Source: JBOGIG01 sp050742455
GTDB taxonomy: Bacteria; Actinomycetota; Acidimicrobiia; Acidimicrobiales; JBOGIG01
NCBI GenBank assembly: GCA_050742455.1
Contig: JBOGIG010000117.1
Span: forward strand, 1-12,840
Direction: 5' to 3'
Length of the DNA: 12,840 nucleotides
Part shown: positions 7,787 to 12,840 of the stretch, piece by piece
How the letters are laid out: every line of letters begins with the position of its first letter
Numbering within the stretch: position 1 is the stretch's first letter
Position numbers and translations under genes: made by a program
The notes under the pieces: generated by a model
What the model was told of the DNA's origin: nothing
What the model saw: only the letters and a program-made list of their open reading frames with translations
The model's database searches: none

Positions 7787-7815
7787 CGTTTATAGCCCGC
7801 ACGTGGACCCCGGCG
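7787..7815. repeat. 29-bp direct repeat, copy A (helicase side)
   Basis: It reads CGTTTATAG, C, CCG, C, ACGTGGACCCCG, G, CG and matches copy B (9175-9203) at 26 of 29 positions, with mismatches at 7796, 7800 and 7813. The left boundary is sharp and the right side decays gradually. The two copies are 1388 bp apart and bracket the acyltransferase gene. On the minus strand the copy supplies the TATAAA used for the helicase start; on the plus strand it holds TATAGC and a GTG (7803) where copy B has TATAGT and the uppS GTG. Confidence 0.85.
7789..7794 (-). promoter_or_regulatory. Candidate -10 element of a leaderless helicase promoter
   Basis: On the minus strand TATAAA is followed by 7 nt and then GTG 7781, which is the spacing expected for a leaderless transcript. 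The final base is A rather than the usual T, and no -35 hexamer is evident, so the call is tentative. Confidence 0.4.
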
Positions 7816-7826
7816 AAATGGGCAGC

Positions 7827-7866
7827 GCCCGGTTGGCCGACCGGGCATCAGCTTGCCTGAGCAAGC
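7827..7866. terminator. Two adjacent hairpins after the acyltransferase gene
   Basis: The first is GCCCGGT (7827-7833) with ACCGGGC (7840-7846), a 7-bp stem and 6-nt loop. The second is GCTTGC (7851-7856) with GCAAGC (7861-7866), a 6-bp stem with a CTGA loop. An 11-bp direct repeat GCCGACCGGGC occurs at 7836-7846 and 7865-7875, so alternative pairing is possible. The hairpins sit in the 100-nt gap between the acyltransferase stop and the helicase start, both on the minus strand. No T-tract follows, so intrinsic termination is plausible but weakly supported. Confidence 0.4.
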
Positions 7867-7902
7867 CGACCGGGCGCGATCAGTCCGGCGATTAGCCCAC
7901 GA

Positions 7903-9171
7903 TTAGCCCGAAGCGTGCGAATTCGGTTCCACCGAGGGGCGATTCGCGGTCCAACTGCGTCGTAGGCGCAGGAAGGGCGCTTCCACGACGGCGTAGCTGA
8001 TCCCGGCTACGACGCAACTCAGGGGCACCAGCAAAATGATCAGCACCAGGTAATTGCTCGGGGCCCACGAGGCGGCCCCAATGTGTTGGACCAGGGGGAA
8101 GTGCCACAGGTACAGGCTGTAAGAGGCCACACCAAGGGCGGCGATGGGCTTCCAGCGCAGGAAGCGGGTGGACAGCCCGGGTTGGAGAGGTAGCGACACG
8201 GCTCCGATGATCAACAGGGCGGCCGGCACCAGCAGGATGTCCAGATTGTATGAATAGGCCACGATGGCCCAAAGCACGATGCCGCCTGCGCACCACAGGT
8301 CCGATCGCAACAACACGCCCCGCAACCACGAGGGTCTACGCCCGGCCCAGGCCACCTGAACCAGAGCCAGGAGCAGGCCGGCGGTGAAGAACACGAAGGT
8401 CGACGGAAGGGAATACTGCCAGCGAACATCGGCGTTGTGCACCCAGGTGACCGTGACCAGGCGCACTACCTCGGCCAGCGCCCCCAAGATGAGGACCAGG
8501 CCCATGCACCGGTAGATCGACCCGCGGGCCAGGCGAGCCAGACCGGCGGCCAGGAAGGGGAGCAGGATGTAGAACTGGACTTCAACCACCAACGACCACA
8601 CCACGCCGTCAACGTGGTTGAGGGTTTGGGGGAAGAAGTTCTCAAGCATCAGGGCCGACCGCCACCAGGTGGTGAAGGAACCCCCATGATCGAAGGCCAG
8701 GAGGTAGACGATCAGCACCACGTAGTAGAGCGGCAGGATGCGCACCGCCCGGTTGGCCGCGTACCGGCCCAACCGGATGGGCCGGCCGTCACCGAAGTAG
8801 CGCTGGGCGAAGGGTCGGAATAGGAGGAATCCGGTAAGCGGGAAGAACAGGTACACGCCGAATCCACCGGCCAGCCGGGCCCGGCTGAAAAAAGTGGCAT
8901 AGATCCCCGGCCCGTAATGCCGGCTGACACCGAAGATATGTCCCTCCACCACGGCCAATGCGGCCAATGCCCGCAGTGATTCGATGGCTCGGGAACGCAC
9001 CTCGCCGGCCTGCGCGATGGCGCCGTCGGAACCCACCGGCGCGGTCTCGACCACCCCGGTGTCCCGCCCAGCCCGGCCAGCCGGCCCATGGCTGCCCCAG
9101 CGCTCTGGCGCTCCAGAAACGGGCACGATTCTCACCGTAGCAGAAGGTGCAACTGAACCCCCCAACCCCAC
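7903..9171 (-). CDS. Acyltransferase-3 family membrane O-acyltransferase
   Basis: A 422-residue polytopic protein of the OafA/acyltransferase 3 type. Family marks are the R-X10-H motif (R67, H78) in the first helix, GFGVYLFFPLTGFLLFRPF (104-121), RAVRILPLYY (141-150), WSLVVEVQFYILLPFLA (192-208) and SYSLYLWHFPLV (350-361). About ten hydrophobic helices run from residue 65 to 400. Such proteins move acetyl or other acyl groups from cytoplasmic donors to extracytoplasmic sugars, peptidoglycan or lipids; the acceptor cannot be read here. Residues 1-58 are Gly/Ala/Pro-rich, have no family counterpart and may be a disordered cytoplasmic tail or over-extension; in-frame GTG codons at 9054 and 9000 are alternative starts. 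GTG 9171 is kept because TATAAA lies 5 nt upstream. The gene interrupts a neighbourhood that is otherwise housekeeping and is bracketed by the 29-bp repeats. Confidence 0.9.
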   Translation of the reverse strand: MGLGGSVAPSATVRIVPVSGAPERWGSHGPAGRAGRDTGVVETAPVGSDGAIAQAGEVRSRAIESLRALAALAVVEGHIFGVSRHYGPGIYATFFSRARLAGGFGVYLFFPLTGFLLFRPFAQRYFGDGRPIRLGRYAANRAVRILPLYYVVLIVYLLAFDHGGSFTTWWRSALMLENFFPQTLNHVDGVVWSLVVEVQFYILLPFLAAGLARLARGSIYRCMGLVLILGALAEVVRLVTVTWVHNADVRWQYSLPSTFVFFTAGLLLALVQVAWAGRRPSWLRGVLLRSDLWCAGGIVLWAIVAYSYNLDILLVPAALLIIGAVSLPLQPGLSTRFLRWKPIAALGVASYSLYLWHFPLVQHIGAASWAPSNYLVLIILLVPLSCVVAGISYAVVEAPFLRLRRSWTANRPSVEPNSHASG

Positions 9172-9174
9172 GAC

Positions 9175-9203
9175 CGTTTATAGTCCGGACGTGGACCCCG
9201 ACG
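9175..9203. repeat. 29-bp direct repeat, copy B (uppS side)
   Basis: It matches copy A (7787-7815) at 26 of 29 positions; this copy has T at 9184, G at 9188 and A at 9201. It spans the uppS -10 sequence and the first codons of uppS (GTG GAC CCC GAC G) and also carries, on the other strand, the TATAAA ahead of the acyltransferase GTG. An 8-bp palindrome GTCCGGAC (9183-9190) exists only in this copy. Confidence 0.85.
9177..9184. promoter_or_regulatory. Divergent leaderless-type -10 region for uppS (+) and the acyltransferase (-)
   Basis: On the plus strand TATAGT (9179-9184) fits TANNNT, and 6 nt later comes GTG 9191, the usual leaderless geometry. On the minus strand the same bases read TATAAA (9182-9177), with GTG 9171 following after 5 nt. 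The two start codons are only 19 nt apart, so both genes would share one small promoter core. No convincing -35 hexamer is seen on either side. Confidence 0.55.
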
Positions 9204-9922
9204 GGATAGACCTCACCCGCCTTCCGCGCCACGTGGGAGCGGTGATGGACGGCAATGGTCGGTGGGCCCAACGGCGCGGCCTGACTCGGACCGAGGGTCA
9301 CGCCGCAGGAGAGGAGGCTCTGTTCGACGCGGTCGAGGGGGCCTTGGAGCTGGGCATCGGCTGGTTCACCGTGTATGCCTTCTCCACCGAGAACTGGCGC
9401 CGGCCGGCCGACGAGGTCCGTTTCCTCATGAAATTCAACGAGGGGATCCTGACTCGTCACCGCGATGACCTGAACGAGAAAGGGGTTCGTATCCGCTTCA
9501 TGGGCCGACGGGACTGGAGGGTGCCCCGCCGCCTGATCCGCTGCATGGACGAATCCATGGCCCTGACCGCGCACAACCGGCGCATGACCTTTACCATCGC
9601 CTTCAATTACGGTGGTAGGGCCGAGATCGTCGACGCCGTCAAGGCCCTGGTGGCCGAACGTGTGCCCGAGGCCAAGATCGACGAGAAATCGTTGCGGGCC
9701 CGCCTCTATCACCCTGACATGCCCGACCTCGACCTGGTCATCAGGACCTCGGGAGAGAATCGGGTGTCGAACTTCTTGCTGTGGGAACTGGCATACAGCG
9801 AGCTCATCTTCACCGATGTCCTGTGGCCTGACTTCCGTCGGGATGACTTGTACGAGGCGGTCGCAGAGTACCAGCGCCGGGACCGCCGCTACGGCGGTAT
9901 CCGGGACGGACGGGCCAGGTAG
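9191..9922 (+). CDS. uppS: Isoprenyl transferase (undecaprenyl/polyprenyl diphosphate synthase)
   Basis: A 243-residue cis-prenyltransferase that makes the polyprenyl diphosphate precursor of the lipid carrier for peptidoglycan and surface glycans. Family motifs are HVGAVMDGNGRWA (14-26, with catalytic Asp20), GH (36-37) of the helix that binds the substrate, YAFSTENWRRP (62-72), FNYGGRAEI (138-146), RTSGENRVSNFLLWELAY (185-202) and the W-P-D-F end (212-215). Chain length of the product is not predictable from this. The frame is open much further upstream, but that part lies antisense to the acyltransferase; GTG 9191 gives the normal N-terminus and sits 6 nt after TATAGT, so translation is probably leaderless. 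It begins a run uppS-small ORF-recO. A polyprenyl carrier enzyme next to an acyltransferase and near polysaccharide genes is suggestive only. Confidence 0.95.
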   Translation: MDPDGIDLTRLPRHVGAVMDGNGRWAQRRGLTRTEGHAAGEEALFDAVEGALELGIGWFTVYAFSTENWRRPADEVRFLMKFNEGILTRHRDDLNEKGVRIRFMGRRDWRVPRRLIRCMDESMALTAHNRRMTFTIAFNYGGRAEIVDAVKALVAERVPEAKIDEKSLRARLYHPDMPDLDLVIRTSGENRVSNFLLWELAYSELIFTDVLWPDFRRDDLYEAVAEYQRRDRRYGGIRDGRAR

Positions 9923-9930
9923 GCCTGATC

Positions 9931-10077
9931 GTGGCGGTGGTCGGCCTGCTGGCCGTGGTCCTGGTGGCTCTGGCTCTCATCGGTCTGTCCATAGCCGGCT
10001 CGCCGGTGGCCCTGGCCATCCTGGGCACGGCGGCTTTCGTCGTGGCCATATTTGTCCTCGGGCCGGCCCGGCGATGA
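9931..10077 (+). CDS. Small two-helix hydrophobic membrane protein between uppS and recO
   Basis: A 48-residue ORF not previously named by me. GTG 9931 follows the uppS stop by 8 nt and has AGGTAGG (9917-9923) 7 nt upstream. TGA 10075-10077 overlaps the recO ATG in the classic ATGA arrangement, so translational coupling to recO is likely. The product is almost wholly hydrophobic: a helix at about residues 2-22 (AVVGLLAVVLVALALIGLSI), a two- to four-residue turn with Ser/Gly/Pro, and a second helix at about 25-43, ending in GPARR. It resembles a helical hairpin with both ends on the same side; the terminal Arg pair suggests the cytoplasm. SD, spacing and overlap support real translation. Function is unknown. 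Confidence 0.65.
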   Translation: MAVVGLLAVVLVALALIGLSIAGSPVALAILGTAAFVVAIFVLGPARR

Positions 10078-10790
10078 CCTTGTTCACCGATCGTGGCGTC
10101 GTGCTGCGCACGTTCCGTCTGGGAGAAGCGGATCGCGTGGCCAGTTTGATCACCGAGAACCATGGCAAGGTGCGGGCCGTGGTCAAAGGGGTGCGCCGGA
10201 CCAAGAGCCGCTTCGGCGCCCGCATGGAGCCGATGAGTCACGTGTCGGTGTTGTGCTGGAAGGGTCGCGAGCTCGACGTGGTCAATCAGGCCGAGGTCAT
10301 CGACTCGTTCCGCGCAATCCGCGAGGACCTCGACCGGATGCGGCGCGCCATGGCCCTGCTCGAAGCGGTGGATCAGTTTGCCCAGGAGGGCGAGGAGAGT
10401 CCGGCCTTGTACACGATGCTGGTGGGGGCCTTGCGCACCATGGATACCAGTACCTCCGCCCTGATCGTGCCCAGCTTCTTTCTCAAGTTGTTGGTCCTGG
10501 ACGGCTCGGGGCCGGTTCTCGACAGATGCGCACGTTGTGGTGAACTCGATGGTTTGGTGGCCTTTGACCTGTCCGAAGGCGGGACGCTGTGTCGAACCTG
10601 CCGACGGGGGAGCTCCATGTCCCCCGACGCCCTGATACTGATGCGGAGAATCCTCGGGGGCGAGCTCCGAAAGGTACTGGCCGAACCCGAGACACCGGCC
10701 TGGGCACAAGTGGAACATCTGGCCGAGGAGGCGGTGGAGAACCATCTGGAGCGAAGGCTCAAGAGTCTGCGGGTAATGGACCGGGCCTGA
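10074..10790 (+). CDS. recO: DNA repair protein RecO
   Basis: A 238-residue RecO. The N-terminal OB-fold region begins with the standard TDRGVVLRTFRLGEADRV and continues through KVRAVVKGVRRTKSRFGARMEPM. The helical C-terminal part carries a four-cysteine zinc site, CARC (152-155) and CRTC (173-176), present in many RecO proteins. RecO works with RecR to load RecA on SSB-coated single-stranded DNA at gaps and can anneal complementary strands. ATG 10074 overlaps the stop of the upstream small membrane ORF by 4 nt; there is no separate SD, so coupling is likely. The frame is open far upstream inside uppS, but that portion is out of frame with the real uppS and has no homologous residues. The gene ends 23 nt before glyS. 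Confidence 0.94.
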   Translation: MTLFTDRGVVLRTFRLGEADRVASLITENHGKVRAVVKGVRRTKSRFGARMEPMSHVSVLCWKGRELDVVNQAEVIDSFRAIREDLDRMRRAMALLEAVDQFAQEGEESPALYTMLVGALRTMDTSTSALIVPSFFLKLLVLDGSGPVLDRCARCGELDGLVAFDLSEGGTLCRTCRRGSSMSPDALILMRRILGGELRKVLAEPETPAWAQVEHLAEEAVENHLERRLKSLRVMDRA

Positions 10791-10801
10791 ACCGGTCGGG
10801 A

Positions 10802-10807
10802 TAGTCT
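10802..10807 (+). promoter_or_regulatory. Leaderless-type -10 element for glyS
   Basis: TAGTCT fits TANNNT and is followed by 6 nt and then ATG 10814, the same geometry as uppS. It sits in the 23-nt gap after recO. A weak -35-like TGGACC (10777-10782) lies 19 nt upstream. This would let glyS be transcribed separately from recO. Confidence 0.5.
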
Positions 10808-10813
10808 CGGTTC

Positions 10814-12121
10814 ATGGCCGAAATGGATCTGATGGAGCGCGTCGTGAACCTGTGCAAACGCCGGGGCTTCGTGTTCCCCTCGGCCGAGATCTACGGCGGG
10901 TTCCGCTCGACGTACGACTACGGGCCGCTCGGCGTGCTCATGCTGCGCAATGTCAAAGACGCCTGGTGGCGCTCCATGGTGCAGATGCGCGACGACGTGG
11001 TCGGCCTCGACGCCGCCATCCTGTCCAGCCCCCGGGTGTGGGAAGCCTCGGGTCACCTGGCCAACTTCACCGATCCCCTGGTCGACTGCAAGAAGTGCAA
11101 GGAGCGCTGGCGCGAGGACCAGATCGAGGGGGTGTGCCCCAACTGCGGCTCGACCGATCTGACCGAGGCCCGGGCTTTCAACATGATGTTCAAGACCTTC
11201 GTGGGGCCGCTGGAAGAGGGGGCCGACGTGGCCTACCTGCGACCGGAGACGGCCCAGGGGATGTTTGTCAACTTCGCCAATGTGGTCCAGACCAGTCGCA
11301 AGAAGCCGCCGTTCGGGATCGCCCAGATCGGCAAGTCATTTCGCAATGAGATCACCCCGGGGAATTTCGTGTTCCGCACCCGGGAGTTCGAAGTGATGGA
11401 GATGGAGTATTTCGTGCCTCCGGCCGAGGGACCGACGTGGCACGAGTACTGGTGTGCAGCGCGGATGGCGTGGTTCACGGAACTCGGCATGGATCCCGAG
11501 TCGCTGCGCCTGCGCCATCACGAGGCCCAGGAGCTGAGCCATTACTCGGCGGGAACGTCCGACATCGAGTTTCGCTTCCCGTGGGGATGGGGCGAGTTGG
11601 AGGGGATCGCCAATCGGACCGACTTCGACCTCAAGGCCCACGCCAGCGCCTCGGGCGAGCGCCTGGACTACTTCGACCAGGCCAGCGGCGAGCGCTACGT
11701 GCCTCATGTCATCGAGCCTGCGCTCGGGGCCACCCGGGCCATGATGGCCTTCCTAATCTCCGCATACGCCGAAGACGAGGTCGGGGGGGAGAAGCGCACC
11801 GTGCTGCGTCTCCACCACCGCCTGGCCCCCTATACCGTGGCGGTGCTCCCCCTGTCCAAGAAGGAGACGCTCACCCCCCTGGCCCGGGATGTTCTCGGTC
11901 GTCTCCAGCCTCATTTCGTGTGCGACTACGACGAGACCCAAGCCATCGGTCGTCGTTACCGGCGCCAGGACGAGGTAGGAACGCCGTGGTGTGTGACGGT
12001 GGACTTCGAGTCCCTCGACGACGGGGCGGTGACGGTGCGGGAACGGGACTCCACCGAGCAGTCCCGAGTGCCTATCGACGAACTGGTTGACAACATCGCC
12101 CGCCGGCGCGCCATCCCCTGA
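10814..12121 (+). CDS. glyS: Glycyl-tRNA synthetase (single-chain, dimeric type)
   Basis: A 435-residue class II aminoacyl-tRNA synthetase that charges tRNA-Gly; this is the homodimeric bacterial/eukaryotic-like type, not the alpha2beta2 form. The N-terminus contains RRGFVFPSAEIYGG and YDYGPLG (35-41). The insertion domain holds a likely zinc site, CKKC (92-95) and CPNC (108-111). The catalytic core shows RPETAQGMF (143-151), motif 2 FRNEITPGNFVFRTREFE (176-193), and a motif 3-like EPALGATRAMMAFL (301-314, Arg308), where relatives usually have GVDR. The anticodon-binding domain follows from about 335 (LAPYTVAVLPLSKK) and ends with a terminal RRRAIP. Length is slightly below the common 460 or so. 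ATG 10814 lies 6 nt after a -10 hexamer and has no SD, consistent with leaderless translation. Confidence 0.96.
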   Translation: MAEMDLMERVVNLCKRRGFVFPSAEIYGGFRSTYDYGPLGVLMLRNVKDAWWRSMVQMRDDVVGLDAAILSSPRVWEASGHLANFTDPLVDCKKCKERWREDQIEGVCPNCGSTDLTEARAFNMMFKTFVGPLEEGADVAYLRPETAQGMFVNFANVVQTSRKKPPFGIAQIGKSFRNEITPGNFVFRTREFEVMEMEYFVPPAEGPTWHEYWCAARMAWFTELGMDPESLRLRHHEAQELSHYSAGTSDIEFRFPWGWGELEGIANRTDFDLKAHASASGERLDYFDQASGERYVPHVIEPALGATRAMMAFLISAYAEDEVGGEKRTVLRLHHRLAPYTVAVLPLSKKETLTPLARDVLGRLQPHFVCDYDETQAIGRRYRRQDEVGTPWCVTVDFESLDDGAVTVRERDSTEQSRVPIDELVDNIARRRAIP

Positions 12122-12134
12122 CTGGGATCAGGGG
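12115..12134 (+). terminator. Hairpin across the glyS stop codon
   Basis: CCCCTGA (12115-12121, containing the TGA stop) pairs perfectly with TCAGGGG (12128-12134), a 7-bp stem with a 6-nt loop. No T-tract follows. The right arm is also the beginning of the first tandem-repeat unit. It could end glyS transcription or just reflect how the repeat arose. Confidence 0.4.
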
Positions 12135-12209
12135 CCGGCGACCCGATTAGGGCGGGCGACGCGATCAGGGGCCGGCGACGCGATCAGGGGCCGGCGACGC
12201 GATCAGGGA
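12126..12209. repeat. 19-bp tandem repeat, about 4.5 units, between convergent genes
   Basis: Units begin at 12126, 12145, 12163, 12182 and 12201. Units 3 and 4 are identical: GATCAGGGG followed by CCGGCGACGC. Unit 1 differs at one base (CCC ending), unit 2 is 18 bp with substitutions (GATTAGGGCGGG...), and unit 5 is cut to about nine bases. Each unit contains a GCCGGC or similar core able to self-pair. On the minus strand every unit begins with a stop triplet, and the first of these is the methyltransferase stop. It fills the whole gap between glyS and the methyltransferase. Confidence 0.9.
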
Positions 12210-12840
12210 TTGGTGGCGTGGGCCAAGATGTTGGCTCGACCGTAGGCCTCGGTGATCCGGTACCGCGCCAGCCGTCCATAGATGCGCTTGGCTCCCTCGT
12301 CGGGCACAAAATCGGTGTAGATCCACTCCCCATGGGTCACGGCGATGTCATTGAAGCCTGCATTTTGCAGCGATCGCCGCAGCGATGACCGGCTCTGCTC
12401 GTTGACGTGCATCAGCCGCTCCAGCTCATTGCGAGGATCGGCCGGCCAAGTCTTCCACCGCCACGGGACGAGGGACCGCTGGAGGCGATAAGTCACGTCG
12501 TAGAGGAGGCGGTTGGGGAAGGTGTGGGCGAACAGGCGCCCCCCGGGGCGCAGGATGCGCCGGGCCTGGGTCAAAGCCCGGTCCAACTCGTCGGCGCTGA
12601 GGTGCTCCACCACGTCCAACAGGGTCAGGGCATCGGCCCCGCCGTCGTCAACCGGCACATCGCGCACGTCGGCCAGCAGGACTTCAGCCCGGTCACCCAC
12701 TCCGTACCCGGCCACGGTCTGGAGGGCCAGGTCCACCGCGGCCGGCGCGTATTCGATGCCTATGGCCCGCTTGGCCCCCTTCTGGGCGGCCAGCACGATC
12801 AGCTCGCCTCGCCCGCACCCCAGGTCGACCAGCACCTGTC
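12203..12840 (-). CDS. Class I SAM-dependent methyltransferase (partial, runs off the right edge)
   Basis: About 212 residues are visible and the frame is still open at the edge: the codons before the GTG at 12835 are CAG and an incomplete one, and the SAM-binding motif I, VLVDLGCGRGE, begins at once. Family members normally have 30 or more residues before it, so the true start is outside. Further marks are an acidic residue after strand 2 (IGIEYAPAAV), LLADVRDVPV, LTLLDVVEHL and the ARRILRPGGRLFAHTFPN segment typical of Methyltransf_11/25-like folds. The C-terminal part (RLQRSLVPWRWKTW, HVNEQSRSSLRRSLQNAGF) resembles sugar or small-molecule methyltransferases of polysaccharide loci, but the substrate is not identifiable. 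It is convergent with glyS and its stop lies inside the tandem repeat. Confidence 0.88.
   Translation of the reverse strand, partial: QVLVDLGCGRGELIVLAAQKGAKRAIGIEYAPAAVDLALQTVAGYGVGDRAEVLLADVRDVPVDDGGADALTLLDVVEHLSADELDRALTQARRILRPGGRLFAHTFPNRLLYDVTYRLQRSLVPWRWKTWPADPRNELERLMHVNEQSRSSLRRSLQNAGFNDIAVTHGEWIYTDFVPDEGAKRIYGRLARYRITEAYGRANILAHATNP

Noticed and set aside
7803..7895. 30-codon plus-strand ORF starting at the GTG in repeat copy A
   Set aside because: Its start resembles uppS, but the -10 is damaged (TATAGC), the similarity fades after a few codons and it runs through the hairpins. Better seen as a relic than a gene.
8437..8823. Plus-strand open frame inside the acyltransferase gene
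   Set aside because: The product is rich in His, Gln, Gly and Asp without motifs, while the minus strand has unmistakable acyltransferase-3 signatures.
10780..10796. ACCGG/CCGGT inverted repeat across the recO stop
   Set aside because: A 5-bp stem in GC-rich sequence is easily chance, and it overlaps the region where the glyS -35 would lie.
12126..12209. CRISPR array
   Set aside because: The 19-bp units are directly abutting with no unique spacers, and no cas gene is nearby.

Overview
The window reads as a chromosomal segment of a high-GC Gram-positive-type bacterium, most likely Actinomycetota and possibly the Acidimicrobiia. The evidence is the GC-rich coding sequence, frequent GTG starts, few clear Shine-Dalgarno sequences, several start codons placed 5 to 7 nt after a -10 hexamer (leaderless transcripts), and a gene neighbourhood close to the mycobacterial phoH-ybeY-corC-era-recO-uppS-glyS region. 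The lineage is an inference from these traits; no rRNA is present to confirm it.

Layout. (1) 1-1982 (+): the last codons of a membrane protein, then a polytopic O-antigen ligase/polymerase-like protein with a Wzz-like tail. This end is visibly more AT-rich than the rest and looks like the edge of a surface-polysaccharide locus. (2) 2096-5818 (+): a tightly packed run of phoH, ybeY, a CNNM/CBS (HlyC/CorC) membrane protein and era. The last junctions overlap, and a possible 26-codon ORF bridges phoH and ybeY. This is a ribosome/RNA maturation operon. (3) 5838-7802 (-): a DinG/XPD-type iron-sulfur helicase, convergent with era. (4) 7903-9171 (-): an acyltransferase-3 membrane protein. It lies between two near-identical 29-bp direct repeats, each of which carries promoter-like sequence. 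(5) 9191-10790 (+): uppS, a 48-codon two-helix membrane ORF, and recO, packed as an operon that starts at a leaderless-type promoter. (6) 10814-12121 (+): glycyl-tRNA synthetase with its own leaderless-type promoter. (7) 12126-12209: a 19-bp tandem repeat between convergent genes. (8) 12203 to the right edge (-): a SAM-dependent methyltransferase that runs off the window.

Most of the window is conserved housekeeping: ribosome and RNA quality control (phoH, ybeY, era), translation (glyS), DNA repair (recO, dinG-like) and cell-wall lipid carrier synthesis (uppS). The accessory parts are the polysaccharide genes on the left, the acyltransferase inserted between dinG and uppS, and perhaps the methyltransferase. 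Polysaccharide assembly, O-acylation and undecaprenyl-phosphate supply could be linked functionally, but that is inference.

I found no convincing new defence or mobile system, no CRISPR array, no tRNA/rRNA and no transposase. The observations most worth following up are the repeat-flanked acyltransferase, the small membrane ORF between uppS and recO, the ligase with a Wzz-like tail, and the tandem repeat after glyS. No gap between genes exceeds about 115 bases.
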